A program made the translations under genes and the position numbers. Below the pieces are notes generated by a model. The model ran no database searches. It worked only from the letters and a program-made list of their open reading frames with translations, and was not told where the DNA came from. Of a stretch of 64,000 bases of DNA, positions 1 through 8,094 are shown piece after piece. Position 1 is the stretch's first letter. Each line of letters opens with the position of its first letter. Source of the stretch: Paracoccus sp. TOH (GTDB lineage: Bacteria; Pseudomonadota; Alphaproteobacteria; Rhodobacterales; Rhodobacteraceae); contig NZ_CP098362.1 in NCBI RefSeq assembly GCF_030388245.1, forward strand, positions 589,517 to 653,516, in the 5' to 3' direction.

Positions 1-411
1 CCTTTGCAGGCCGTAGAGATTCTGACGCCCTTGCCGGTCAATGGCGCAGGTGTCGAAATGCGCCTCGATCAGCTCCAGCCCGCGATCCCGGACCCGCTTG
101 CGGGCGGTTTCCTTCAGGCCGGTATAGGACAGCACCACCTTGGGCAGGATGCCGTCGCCGACGATGCCGCCACAGATCACCGACTGCGCGCGGGTGGCGA
201 AAGGCGTGTTGCGCACCATGTCGCGCGCATACCAGGCCATGCGCTGGCGCTGACGAGCGGCTGCATCGGCATCGGTGCGGGCAGCCTTCATCGAGGACGT
301 TCGCCTTCCGATCCCGGCAGCGTCGTAATGTGCGGTCACCGCGCGGGCGCGAGCGCGTCGCATCCCCCATTGCGGGGATACCGCAGCGATAGCCCGATCA
401 AGCAGGTTCAT
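1..411 (-). CDS. Phage portal protein, lambda family (N-terminal part)
   Basis: The leftward frame starts at the ATG at 411 and runs off the window, giving about 137 residues of the N-terminus. It reads MNLLDRAIAAVSPQWGMRRA, then a region with YDAAG and RMAWYARDMVRNTPFATRA, then ICGGIVGDGILPKV. This is the pattern of the lambda-type portal family (Phage_portal_2), in which the ring protein forms the DNA entry vertex of the procapsid. It follows the gpW-like gene by 4 bases, matching the lambda order terS-terL-W-portal. The C-terminal two thirds are outside the window. Confidence 0.85.
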   Translation of the reverse strand, partial: MNLLDRAIAAVSPQWGMRRARARAVTAHYDAAGIGRRTSSMKAARTDADAAARQRQRMAWYARDMVRNTPFATRAQSVICGGIVGDGILPKVVLSYTGLKETARKRVRDRGLELIEAHFDTCAIDRQGRQNLYGLQR

Positions 412-415
412 CGGA

Positions 416-628
416 TTACTCCTTGCGGTAGACGGGATACTGCTGGCGTGTCCGGCCGGCAGCACCGGCCAACCCGAGATCGGTCTCCATCAAGGCCTTG
501 ATGCGAAGCATCTCGCTCAGGCTGCGATAGGTCACCCGCTCGCCGTTCACCTCAAGGCTGGTGACGCCCTTGGCGATCATCATGCAAAGGGTCCGGTACT
601 CCTCGATCGAATAGATGCTCACAGCCAT
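416..628 (-). CDS. gpW-like head-to-tail joining protein
   Basis: A 70-residue protein beginning MAVSIYSIEEYRTLCMMIAK. Small size, a helical N-terminus, a short central segment with VNGERVTYRS, and its place between large terminase and portal fit the lambda gpW family, which completes the head before tail attachment. Its start overlaps the end of the large terminase gene by 10 bases, so translation is probably coupled. The family call rests on size, position and general pattern. Confidence 0.75.
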   Translation of the reverse strand: MAVSIYSIEEYRTLCMMIAKGVTSLEVNGERVTYRSLSEMLRIKALMETDLGLAGAAGRTRQQYPVYRKE

Positions 629-2655
629 TTCCCCTTACGCTCCCCGAGCCATCCGCCTCCGGAAGGCGGGCTGGGCTCTGGCCGTTTCAGTTCTGGTTTC
701 TCCGTCGGCGCCTTGGCCATCGCCCGGACCGAAAGCGGCACCACCGGCATGGCGGCATCGAACAAGTCGGCCTGCTCTTCCGGTGCCGGAACCCCTCTTT
801 CGGCCTCGATCAGATCCCACTGGTCGTCGGTCATGGCGGTCCAGCCCTTTTTGCGCGCCGCAGCCTCGGAATAGTTCATGGTGTCCAGGCACTCGTTGCG
901 CCGGCTAGGTTCGACCAGTTCCCATTTCGAGACCATGGTGCCGGAGGTCGCGCGCTTCAGCACCCGAACCTCGGAGGTGATCTGCCGGTAATACTCATCG
1001 CCCAGGCCCTTGGCGAAGGCGATGTAACCACGTTCCTCCGGGTCCTCCTTGGCAAGCCAGCCGTAGAAATCAGCCTTCAGCTGGCTGACGTTCAATATCC
1101 AGCCGCGCTTCTGCCGCTTGATCTGCCGCCCGTTCGCCTTGCGATCCGACTGTGGCCGCAGGATCGGACCATTGGCCGAAGAGGAACCCTTCACCAGGAT
1201 CACCCGCGTCCAAGGATGGCGCTTTGCCCAGTCGCGCACGTCCTCGGTAAAGCCGCCCTCGTCCGCCGCCATCATGTCCAGCGGCAGGCGCAATCCCAGC
1301 TCTGTACGCCAGGTCGCCTTGAGCAGCGAATCCAACGCATTGCGCCCGTCGTCATCACCGATGTGATGCGGCACAACGATATGATCGACCACCCATCGGC
1401 GATAGTTCCGGCCATAGGCGCATACAGTCACCTCGATCCGGTCAGCCTGGAAGTCCACCCCAGCGGTCAGAAGCACGCCGCATGCCGGAACGACCCCCCG
1501 AGGAAGGACGGCACCCGGCTCGGCATTCTCGGTCCGGTCGCGCAACGCTTCCCAATCCGGACCCTTCGATGCTTGCTCGAAGGGCAGTCCGAGCACGTCG
1601 TTCCAGAAGGTCTGTTCCGTCTCGGCCTCAACCTTGCCGCGGATCGCCTCTTCAGTCGCCTCAGTCACCGTCATGCCTGTCCAGCCCATGACCTGGGCGT
1701 ATTCCACCGCGATAGACGCCCAGTCACGCTGGGGGACATAGGCTCGCCACAGATGGAAGCCGGGATGATCGCCGCGGGGGTTGCGCGGCACCCATTTTCC
1801 CGCAGAAACCATCGCCAACTTGTGGCTGTGCAAGATCGAACCGTTGCAAGCCTCGCAGGTAAAATGCGCGGCGTGCAGGCGCTCGGGGTCAATGGTCTTG
1901 CGGAAGTTCTCCCAGGTCAGGGGTGCCATGTTGCCGCAATGCGGACATGGCACGTGGTAAAATCGCTGGTCGCTCCGGTCGAAGGCCCGGGTGATCCGGC
2001 AGGTGCCGAGGATCTGCGGCGTCGAAATCCGCACGATCTTGGCATCCTCGAACCCCGCTGCACGGCTGGCGGCCAGCTGCTCGGGATCGCCCTTCGGCGT
2101 CATTTCGAACTTGGCCGCGTCATCCATGATCACCAGGCGACGGGTCGTACCAGCGAGGTCATCCGGCGAACCGGCGCTGACAACCTTCAACGAACCGTCG
2201 CGCCGCATGGTCTCCTGGTTGAACAGCGTATCCGTCTGTTCACCCCGGCCGTCACCGAAGACATCGCGCAAGCTTGGCGCCTGGCGCCGCATCGGCATCC
2301 ACTTGTTCCGCACCCATTCGGTCGCGGATGACGTGGTCGGATGAACCACCAGGCTGTCGAGAGGCCCATATTCGTGCCATGCCGCGACCGTCGGATTGAG
2401 CAGCGAGACCGTCTTGCCCCATTGTGCGCTGCCACGGACCGAGACCTCGCGCGCCGGATGCTCGGGGCTCAACACCTCGTGGATTTCGCGCAGGAAGGGG
2501 AAGCGCTCGATCCGGAACGGGCCAGGAATCGGGGACCGTTCGTCGAAAACGATATTCTCCTCGCACCAGCGTGTAATGTCCGGCGGCGGCGGCGGAACCA
2601 TGGCGAAGGCCAGGCCGCGTAGGACGGCCGCCTCAGCCGAAGCCAGAAAGCCCAT
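619..2655 (-). CDS. Phage terminase large subunit (GpA family)
   Basis: This 678-residue protein is the packaging motor ATPase and nuclease. Near residues 74-82 the RGSAQWGKT segment is the GpA-type Walker A region. LVIMDDAAKF further on is a Walker B-like acidic motif. Two CxxC pairs (CPHCGN and CEACNG) form the zinc-ribbon-like insert common in this family, and the C-terminal half has the nuclease-like part with GVDFQADRIEV. The length is normal for GpA (about 640-680). Its start overlaps the stop of the small subunit as ATGA, and the gpW-like gene follows with overlap. Confidence 0.93.
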   Translation of the reverse strand: MGFLASAEAAVLRGLAFAMVPPPPPDITRWCEENIVFDERSPIPGPFRIERFPFLREIHEVLSPEHPAREVSVRGSAQWGKTVSLLNPTVAAWHEYGPLDSLVVHPTTSSATEWVRNKWMPMRRQAPSLRDVFGDGRGEQTDTLFNQETMRRDGSLKVVSAGSPDDLAGTTRRLVIMDDAAKFEMTPKGDPEQLAASRAAGFEDAKIVRISTPQILGTCRITRAFDRSDQRFYHVPCPHCGNMAPLTWENFRKTIDPERLHAAHFTCEACNGSILHSHKLAMVSAGKWVPRNPRGDHPGFHLWRAYVPQRDWASIAVEYAQVMGWTGMTVTEATEEAIRGKVEAETEQTFWNDVLGLPFEQASKGPDWEALRDRTENAEPGAVLPRGVVPACGVLLTAGVDFQADRIEVTVCAYGRNYRRWVVDHIVVPHHIGDDDGRNALDSLLKATWRTELGLRLPLDMMAADEGGFTEDVRDWAKRHPWTRVILVKGSSSANGPILRPQSDRKANGRQIKRQKRGWILNVSQLKADFYGWLAKEDPEERGYIAFAKGLGDEYYRQITSEVRVLKRATSGTMVSKWELVEPSRRNECLDTMNYSEAAARKKGWTAMTDDQWDLIEAERGVPAPEEQADLFDAAMPVVPLSVRAMAKAPTEKPELKRPEPSPPSGGGWLGERKGKWL

Positions 2656-3275
2656 CAGACATCTGCCTCTTGTTCATCCGGGGTCATGGCCGTTGTCTGC
2701 GCCTGATTCCCGAGCTGGGAGGACCGTGCGGCCCGGTAACGCCGCCATTCATCCATCAGCACCTTGCGCACGGACCGAAAATCCAGCCCGAACTGATCCG
2801 CGACAGCGCGGGCGGCATCGCGGAGCATGGTCTCGAACTGCGCGATCTCCTGCGTCATCGCTCGCGCGGTGTGGCGCTCGACTTCCTCGGCAAGAACCCA
2901 TGTCCGCTCCTCGGCCATATTCTGGCGGCGAAGTCGGCGGGCCTCTTCTTCCGCCTTCAGGGTCCGCGCCATCTCGTAGCGGTCCGGATCGCCCACCGGC
3001 AGCGTCGCATCCGTCCTCGGCCGCGGGGCGGCGGGCTGCGGATCGTCATTGCCAAGGTCGCGCAGAGCATCTCTGGTGGCAGCGCCGTTCCCGAGCATCT
3101 GGCCGGGATGCAACTTTCGGCCAAGGGCGTGGGCCACCTTCTCCAGGTCGAAGCGGCGACCGCGCCCGTCACCGGTATAGCAGCCCTCCAGCTTTCCCTC
3201 GCTGACATACTGGCTGATACGCGCCTTCGACACGGCCAGCCGTGCCGCAAGCTCCGTTGTGTTCAGACCAGTCAT
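2655..3275 (-). CDS. Phage terminase small subunit (Nu1-like)
   Basis: A 206-residue protein. Residues about 5-45 hold a winged-helix DNA-binding motif (TTELAARLAVSKARISQYVSEGKL) as in lambda Nu1. A charged helical stretch rich in Glu and Arg (residues about 100-130) follows and may mediate oligomerisation and contact with the large subunit. It recognises the packaging site and hands DNA to the large subunit. Its last codon overlaps the large-subunit start (ATGA). A weakly similar alternative would be a generic phage HTH protein, but gene order makes terminase small subunit much likelier. Confidence 0.85.
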   Translation of the reverse strand: MTGLNTTELAARLAVSKARISQYVSEGKLEGCYTGDGRGRRFDLEKVAHALGRKLHPGQMLGNGAATRDALRDLGNDDPQPAAPRPRTDATLPVGDPDRYEMARTLKAEEEARRLRRQNMAEERTWVLAEEVERHTARAMTQEIAQFETMLRDAARAVADQFGLDFRSVRKVLMDEWRRYRAARSSQLGNQAQTTAMTPDEQEADV

Positions 3276-3525
3276 CCTCTTACCGTTTGATTGTTAAGCC
3301 AGTTTAGGCTTTTCCAGATGTTAAGGGACCCGAAACCATCGGGGCGCGAATGACCCCCGCGCGGCCCGATGGGGGGAAGGACCCGAGGGGGTGCCCGTTT
3401 TTCAGGCAATGAGGGTGGCAGGACGCGGGGTTAGGCCCTGTAACTTTTCCATGCTTCTGGCGGACAGAGGGTTACGGTCCATGATTTTTTTATTTTTTTC
3501 AGCCTCATTGCCCGGCCAGCCAGCG
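3276..3525. other. Non-coding stretch upstream of small terminase; possible cos/pac location
   Basis: About 250 bases with no convincing reading frame between the tail-Z-like gene and the small terminase. It has G-rich blocks near 3335-3395 and an A/T-rich run of T residues near 3484-3499. In lambdoid phages the packaging site lies directly upstream of the small terminase gene, so this is where I would look for it. No cos sequence can be recognised by eye. Confidence 0.3.
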
Positions 3526-4242
3526 TCAACCACCCGACCGCGCCGCCATCTTGGCGATGGTGCGACGAAGATGATCGGGCAGCCTGGTCTGATACACGTC
3601 GGCCGCGCCGTCGAAGAAGCCCAGGCGCGGATCATAGGTCGGCATGGCACGCGTGAAGTGTAGCACCTTGCTGATGGTGCCATCGGCCTCGCGCTTCCAT
3701 ATCCCTGCCGACAGCCGGCTTTCAGCCTGCGGCACGAAGAAGCCGGCCCGCTTGCGGTTTCGCTTGCGCGAGGCCTTCGTGGTGTTCGCCGTCGTATCCC
3801 GCTGTGCCTGCACCGCAGACAGCACGCGGTTGCGTTCGCCTGTGTCCCAGTTGCCATAAGCGTTGAGCTTGGCCCCGCTCGCCGGTGTGACGGCGGTGAT
3901 GATCCCGTCATAGGCGAGACGCGCATCCAGAAGACCCTCGAGGCCGGTCCGGCTGCGGGCGCCGCCGCTTTCCTGCACCTTCAGGAAATGCCGCCGCCCC
4001 ACCGATGGCCGCTCCATGACCTCGGCCGTCAGGTTGTCAGGCCGCGCCCCCTTCACCGTGAAGGCGTTCTTGGTGAACGGCGTCGGCCGGTCGAAAACCT
4101 CATCCATCCGGCCCTGCACATGGGCGAGAACATCCCGCGCCGTATCGTTCAGCGCCCATGACCCGGCGATCCGCACCTGGCGACCCGAAAGCCGGGACAG
4201 ATGCGCCTGCATCTCCCAATCATTGAGGGTGAGCTTCAGCAC
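3526..4242 (-). CDS. Tail protein Z-like phage protein
   Basis: A 238-residue basic protein. The N-terminal part contains ALNDTARDVL and FTKNAFTVKGA. The middle is a Lys/Arg-rich segment (KASRKRNRKRAGFF), and the end reads TRLPDHLRRTIAKMAA. This order resembles lambda minor tail protein Z, which helps join and complete the tail end. Its position upstream of the terminase genes rather than in the tail block is unusual. Assignment is by pattern only; it could be another head-tail completion protein. Confidence 0.5.
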   Translation of the reverse strand: MLKLTLNDWEMQAHLSRLSGRQVRIAGSWALNDTARDVLAHVQGRMDEVFDRPTPFTKNAFTVKGARPDNLTAEVMERPSVGRRHFLKVQESGGARSRTGLEGLLDARLAYDGIITAVTPASGAKLNAYGNWDTGERNRVLSAVQAQRDTTANTTKASRKRNRKRAGFFVPQAESRLSAGIWKREADGTISKVLHFTRAMPTYDPRLGFFDGAADVYQTRLPDHLRRTIAKMAARSGG

Positions 4243-4318
4243 GGCATGCCTCTCACAACATTTATTAACGGAACGGGCAAATGCTGATCACGTTGGATCC
4301 CGTGGTAAGGAGGAAACA

Positions 4319-4615
4319 ATGGATCACGAAAATCATGTCCGCTTGTCCGAAGACGAGCTTACCGATGCCGTGTTGACTGGCGCCACGATCTACGGCCCAT
4401 TCGACGATACCATCGGCACCGTTGCCCACCTTCATGGGATGGGCCCTGATGCACAGGTCATTGTCGATGTCGGTGGCTTCCTCGGTATCGGCTCAAAACC
4501 CGTCGCAGTGCCCGTGCGCGATCTCGACTTCATGCGCGACGAAGGCGGGAGCGTCCACGCCGTGACCCAATGGACCAAGGACCAACTCAAGGAAATGCCC
4601 GAGCATCAACACTGA
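4319..4615 (+). CDS. PRC-barrel-like domain protein (prophage cargo)
   Basis: A 98-residue protein with the PRC-barrel pattern: GATIYGPFDDTIGTVAHLH, then VIVDVGGFLGIGSKPVAVPV and a VRDLDFMRDE strand. Such proteins in alphaproteobacteria are stress-associated, with poorly defined ligands. The start at 4319 follows a strong ribosome binding site (AAGGAGG at 4307-4313). The gene points against its leftward phage neighbours and has lower GC than the host genes, both signs of an independently acquired cargo gene. It is followed by a hairpin and then the ferritin-like gene. Confidence 0.78.
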   Translation: MDHENHVRLSEDELTDAVLTGATIYGPFDDTIGTVAHLHGMGPDAQVIVDVGGFLGIGSKPVAVPVRDLDFMRDEGGSVHAVTQWTKDQLKEMPEHQH

Positions 4616-4637
4616 TGCCTGGAAACAGATCCGAACC

Positions 4638-4673
4638 AACGTCGCCCGCAGGAGTTATCCGGCGGGCGACGTT
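4638..4673 (+). terminator. Perfect 12-bp hairpin between the two cargo genes
   Basis: The arms AACGTCGCCCGC and GCGGGCGACGTT pair perfectly around a 12-base loop. No clear T-run follows, so this may be a weak terminator, an attenuator or an mRNA-stabilising stem between the PRC-barrel gene and the ferritin-like gene. Confidence 0.55.
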
Positions 4674-4710
4674 CTGTCCCGACATTCAAACCCGAAAGTA
4701 GGAGAACCAG

Positions 4711-5202
4711 ATGAAGACCCTCAGCGATGCCTTTGAACATACATTGCAAGACATCTACTGGGCGGAGAACGCCCTTGCCAAGGCGCTCCCCAAGGTCTCG
4801 AAATCGGCCAACAACGCCGAATTGAAGACGCTGATCGACAGCCACCTGAAAGAGACGAAGGGCCACATCAAGACACTCGAGGCCGTGTTCAAATCGATAG
4901 GCCAAGAGGCCAAGGGCGAGAAATGCGACGCCATGGACGGTCTGCTGAAGGAAGCCGATGGTCTGATCGAGGAGGCATCCGGTCACGCCCTTGATGTCTC
5001 CCTGATCGGCGCGGCCCAGGCAGTCGAACATTACGAGATCGCTCGTTATGGCACCCTCCGGGAATGGGCCAAGGTCTTGGGCCATGATGAAGCCCACGAT
5101 CTCCTCACGTCGATCCTGGACGAAGAGAAGGCCGCTAATTCCAAGCTGACAGCGCTCGCGGTCATGGCCGTGAACAAAGCCGGTAAGAACGGCAAGAAGT
5201 GA
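4711..5202 (+). CDS. YciE/YciF-family ferritin-like protein (DUF892)
   Basis: A 163-residue all-helical protein with the DUF892 signature: MKTLSDAFEHTLQDIYWAEN at the start, then LIDSHLKETKGHIKTLE and a late helix pair with AAQAVEHYEIARYGTL. The spaced Glu and His residues match the di-metal ferritin-like four-helix bundle, so it probably binds iron or manganese and acts in oxidative or osmotic stress. It lies inside the prophage on the opposite strand from the structural genes and ends at a strong terminator, as a moron gene would. The start follows a purine-rich site (AGGAG at 4700-4704). Confidence 0.85.
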   Translation: MKTLSDAFEHTLQDIYWAENALAKALPKVSKSANNAELKTLIDSHLKETKGHIKTLEAVFKSIGQEAKGEKCDAMDGLLKEADGLIEEASGHALDVSLIGAAQAVEHYEIARYGTLREWAKVLGHDEAHDLLTSILDEEKAANSKLTALAVMAVNKAGKNGKK

Positions 5203-5218
5203 CCGCCAGAAACGAGAA

Positions 5219-5248
5219 GCGCCCGAGAGGATTTTTTCCTCCGGGCGC
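5219..5248 (+). terminator. Terminator after the ferritin-like gene
   Basis: GCGCCCGAGAGG pairs with CCTCCGGGCGC (one bulged base) around a T-rich loop, 16 bases after the stop codon. It separates the rightward cargo from the leftward early genes and could work in both directions. Confidence 0.6.
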
Positions 5249-5289
5249 AGGTGTGGTGACGGCAGAATGTCAAGGAAGCCAGGGGGAAG

Positions 5290-5931
5290 TCAAGCGCTAT
5301 TCCACGGAGAGAGATCAGGCAGCCCGTCCACCAGCCTGATGGCGGTGAAGCCACTGCACCAGGACAGCTCCGACAGCAGGTGCAGCAACGCGCCATACCA
5401 AGCCAGATACACGCGCCGACGCTTGGCCAGAACGGCAGCCGTTCCGGTATCGCTGATGGGGCAAATCACCGGGCGATAGGTCTTCGTCCTGCCGCGCCTA
5501 TCCCGGAAGGTGACAGCATCGAGCTTGCGTGTGCTGGCAAGCCATTCCCCTGCATCCGTCATATCCCAGCCGCACGGCACGATGCCGCGCCGTTCATCCT
5601 CTCGCCAATCCGGCACCCGCCGTGCCCGGGCACATTCCGCAACCAGCAGCGCCATGCCCCTGCCGCCGACGCCGATCGGCAGCGCCTCGACCGCCGCCGC
5701 GATGATCTGGGCATCGGGATGCGGATCGCTGGTACCGCCGCCATCGACCCGGCAACCCAGTTCGCGCTGCCGCCGCAGGATCCAGATGTTGTCGACACCG
5801 GGGCGGTCGAACTCATGCGCCCCGGTCTCGTCGAAGTCGATCCGGGCATGCTCGACGGCAAACGCCCATTCCAGCGCCTGCTGGATCGTCATCTCGCGCA
5901 CCATCGCGCGACGTGGCCACATAGCGTTCAT
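5290..5931 (-). CDS. Phage protein of unknown function
   Basis: A 213-residue protein I do not recognise. The start at 5931 is chosen because its ATG overlaps the stop of the preceding gene (ATGA). It contains a Gly-rich stretch (LPIGVGGRGMALLVAEC), conserved-looking Trp and Cys residues (IVPCGWDMTDAGEWLA) and a C-terminal segment RVYLAWYGALLHLLSELSW. It is the last gene of the leftward early operon, next to probable replication genes. An antitermination role like that of Q proteins is possible by position only. Confidence 0.6.
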   Translation of the reverse strand: MNAMWPRRAMVREMTIQQALEWAFAVEHARIDFDETGAHEFDRPGVDNIWILRRQRELGCRVDGGGTSDPHPDAQIIAAAVEALPIGVGGRGMALLVAECARARRVPDWREDERRGIVPCGWDMTDAGEWLASTRKLDAVTFRDRRGRTKTYRPVICPISDTGTAAVLAKRRRVYLAWYGALLHLLSELSWCSGFTAIRLVDGLPDLSPWNSA

Positions 5932-6500
5932 GCCGCCTGCCCTTCCGCGATTTCCCAGCACCGCCGGATCGCAGCCAGGCGCTGATCCCGCCAGTCCCGG
6001 TCTGCCGGCGCGAGTTCACCCTCTCTGGCAAAGCGCGCATCCAGATCGTGCAACCGTCGCAGAGCGGGGCCTGCGCCCTCGCGAATGGTCTTGAGCGTCC
6101 ACCCGCCCGGCCAACGCCGCGTCTTGCGCAACTCGGCCAGAAGTTCGGGCGCCCAGCCCTCGGCCAGTGCTGTCTGCCCGCAGGCATGGGCGAAGACCGC
6201 CCTGATCAAGGGCGACGCGCCGTCGCCCGGTGGCTGGATGTCCGCCGCCCAAGACAGAATCAGGTTGGAGATCGGAAAGCGGTCGCGATCCTTTCCGCCC
6301 GGATTGGCGGCCACCTGCTCTTCCAGCGCCATCAGGCTGGCCTCTGACATATAGGCCAACCGAGCGCACATATCCCTGACCATTTCGTCAAAGCCCGCAA
6401 CGGTCAGCGTCGTCGGCTTCGCCAGCCCTCTTTTCTTCAGCGGCTCGACCAGAAACCGCATCACCCGCTTTTCGCCTTGGGCCTGTTCCTCGCCATTCAT
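5928..6500 (-). CDS. Phage protein of unknown function, replication region
   Basis: A 190-residue protein. The start at 6500 has a Shine-Dalgarno-like GAGGT before it, unlike the ATG at 6524. The N-terminal part is basic (RFLVEPLKKRGLAKP) and the middle has ISNLILSWAADIQPP. The C-terminus holds a charged helix ending RLAAIRRCWEIAEGQAA. It sits directly downstream of the iteron array and of the putative replication initiator, so a role as replication accessory (helicase loader or similar) is plausible but not shown. Confidence 0.6.
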   Translation of the reverse strand: MNGEEQAQGEKRVMRFLVEPLKKRGLAKPTTLTVAGFDEMVRDMCARLAYMSEASLMALEEQVAANPGGKDRDRFPISNLILSWAADIQPPGDGASPLIRAVFAHACGQTALAEGWAPELLAELRKTRRWPGGWTLKTIREGAGPALRRLHDLDARFAREGELAPADRDWRDQRLAAIRRCWEIAEGQAA

Positions 6501-6570
6501 CCCAGCACCTCTTTTCCCCAGCATGCCGACTTATCCACAAGCCACACCGGTCGAAGTCCGGACTCGGCAT

Positions 6571-6602
6571 TATCTTTCTCTTTTCTTTCTCTTCTCTTTT
6601 CA
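6571..6602. other. Pyrimidine tract beside the iterons
   Basis: About 30 bases of almost pure T and C on the plus strand, the least GC-rich stretch nearby. Next to iterons such a tract could be the strand-opening element of an origin. It could also simply be a transcribed leader. Confidence 0.35.
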
Positions 6603-6652
6603 GAACGGAATGTTTCGGAGCGAAAACGGCCGGAAATCGGCGCAGACCATTC

Positions 6653-6717
6653 CCATTCCTTCCGAATTCCTTCCGGTTTCCTTCCAGTTCTTTCCGAGTT
6701 CCTTCCAAATTCTTTCC
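6653..6717 (-). repeat. Array of six 11-bp iterons, candidate phage origin
   Basis: On the minus strand the unit GGAARGAANNN occurs six times head to tail at 6707-6717, 6696-6706, 6686-6695 (10 bases), 6675-6685, 6664-6674 and 6653-6663. Core bases are kept and the last three vary. An 11-bp period places every copy on the same face of the helix, as iterons bound by a replication initiator are. The array lies in a non-coding gap between two replication-region genes. Confidence 0.65.
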
Positions 6718-6738
6718 GGCGGAAGAAACCGGACGAAA

Positions 6739-7368
6739 TCAGCCGTCCCCGCGCAGGGCCTCCAGCTCCATCTGTTCCATGGCCTGCCGCACCACATTCG
6801 GCCGACGCTGCTTGGTGCCGAAGTGATCGAGCAGATACTGATCGAGGCGAACGACATAGGCATCGTCCTCGGACATCTGCCTGCTGCCGCCAGCGCGGAT
6901 GATCTGGTTCGGCAACTGCCCGAGCCGCTTGCGCTCCCGGTCGGCAGCGAGCTTGTCCTCGTACTCCTCTTTCAGGCCGAGCGCGGATTTCACCACCTCC
7001 AGCACCACCGGATGAAAGAGCCTGACCTGGCCGTTATCACAGATGCACTTCTGCCATTTGTAGAGCGGCGGCACCTCGCGCGCGCTCAACTGGCGCCACC
7101 TGTCGAGGGGCACGTCAACCGCGTTTGCCAATAGGCGCTCATCCGTCGGCAGGGTGCCAACCGGCGACTGTTCCTGCGCGGCGCAGAAAAGGTCGAGGGC
7201 GACCGCACGCACGTCGTGATCGGCCAGGCTGCGGAAATCGCTGTTCATCCAGCGCCGGTAGTTGAACATCATGAAGAAATGGCTGTCGAGCCGCACGGAT
7301 GACGGGATCGGGTATTCCGGCAGGTCATCCGTCGCGACCAAGCCGATCTGGCGCGGCAGCGCGTTCAT
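6739..7368 (-). CDS. Putative phage replication initiator-like protein
   Basis: A 209-residue protein. Near residues 30-70 it has HFFMMFNYRRWMNSDFRSLA, then DLFCAAQEQSPVGTLPTDE. This arrangement (aromatic strand, then GTLPxD and a short winged-helix-like region) resembles YdaU/DUF1376-like replication proteins. The middle is charged and coiled (EYEDKLAADRERKRLGQ). It overlaps the next gene upstream as ATGA, and the iteron array begins 21 bases after its stop. The function is inferred from position and pattern. Confidence 0.55.
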   Translation of the reverse strand: MNALPRQIGLVATDDLPEYPIPSSVRLDSHFFMMFNYRRWMNSDFRSLADHDVRAVALDLFCAAQEQSPVGTLPTDERLLANAVDVPLDRWRQLSAREVPPLYKWQKCICDNGQVRLFHPVVLEVVKSALGLKEEYEDKLAADRERKRLGQLPNQIIRAGGSRQMSEDDAYVVRLDQYLLDHFGTKQRRPNVVRQAMEQMELEALRGDG

Positions 7369-7652
7369 GCCACACCGCCTTCCGTCGCGATCTCGCCGCC
7401 GAGGGCAGCAAAACCAGCGATATCGACCCAGCTGTCGACGTGACTGGGATTGGTCGACGCCCGCACCAGCTTCACGGCGATCATGAAGGCCGCGACATCC
7501 TCCGCACCGCGCGGGCGGTCACCGCGCGCTTGGTCGAGCGCGGCCCAGACCTGGGCGATAGCGTCGAAACTGACCCGCGCGCTGCCATAGGCCTCAGCCC
7601 GGTCGTGGATGATGCAGAAACCTGCGTCATCAAGGATTTTGCTGCGGATCAC
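7365..7652 (-). CDS. DUF6378-like phage protein
   Basis: A 95-residue protein with the pattern DRAEAYGSARVSFDAIAQVW, then EDVAAFMIAVKLVRAS and a HVDSWVDIAGFAALGGEI helix. This matches a family common in phage replication blocks (DUF6378), which has a MazG-like all-helical look; its biochemical role is not established. It overlaps both neighbours by 4 bases. Confidence 0.7.
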   Translation of the reverse strand: MIRSKILDDAGFCIIHDRAEAYGSARVSFDAIAQVWAALDQARGDRPRGAEDVAAFMIAVKLVRASTNPSHVDSWVDIAGFAALGGEIATEGGVA

Positions 7653-7831
7653 GTTATTTCCCTTTCGATCCGTTGATATTTCGGCCGGGCCGCGACGTTG
7701 GCGGCAAGCCGCCTAAGATCGTCGTGAGCCTCGGCCGGTGTCAGCGCCAGAAGATCCGCGAGGAATTCGCGAATGCCCTCGCGGGCGCCGGCGCGGAATG
7801 CGTTCTCGTGGCGGATGCGATTGCGGGTCAC
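7649..7831 (-). CDS. Small phage protein
   Basis: Sixty residues, basic, mostly helical, with RHENAFRAGAREGIREFLADLLAL. The start is a GTG whose bases overlap the preceding stop (GTGA), and its own stop overlaps the next ATG. This tight coupling is the main evidence that it is translated. No family recognised. Confidence 0.6.
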   Translation of the reverse strand: MTRNRIRHENAFRAGAREGIREFLADLLALTPAEAHDDLRRLAANVAARPKYQRIEREIT

Positions 7832-8094
7832 AGCAGCACCCCTTGATGCAGGCTCTGGCCATCCTCGCGGTTCATGAACCGGAAAGCCGGCTCACCGCCC
7901 CGCCAGGCCCGATCCTCGCCGCGACGGACCTCGACACGCGGCCGGACGTGGACCGGGGCCTCAGGCATCAGCGGCAGCGGCAGCGGCTCTTTGACAGTCG
8001 CGCCCTGGCCGCTGATGGCCCGGAAAAGCGGCTTGGCGGCCGGCGCGGTCACTGGCACTGCCTCCACTTTAGCCCGGTCAGAACCTCGGCACAC
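7828..8094 (-). CDS. Small phage protein, Pro/Arg-rich
   Basis: Up to 88 residues. The frame opens at a GTG (8094) but another GTG at 8067 would start after the neighbouring gene has nearly ended, so the N-terminus is uncertain. The body has a Pro-rich centre (KEPLPLPLMPEAPVHVRPRV) and ends GGEPAFRFMNREDGQSLHQG. No family recognised. Coupling to the next gene through GTGA supports expression. Confidence 0.5.
   Translation of the reverse strand: MCRGSDRAKVEAVPVTAPAAKPLFRAISGQGATVKEPLPLPLMPEAPVHVRPRVEVRRGEDRAWRGGEPAFRFMNREDGQSLHQGVLL

Noticed and set aside
4016..4318. Upstream extension of the PRC-barrel reading frame
   Set aside because: The extension overlaps the tail-Z-like gene in antisense, and the strong ribosome site lies before the ATG at 4319.
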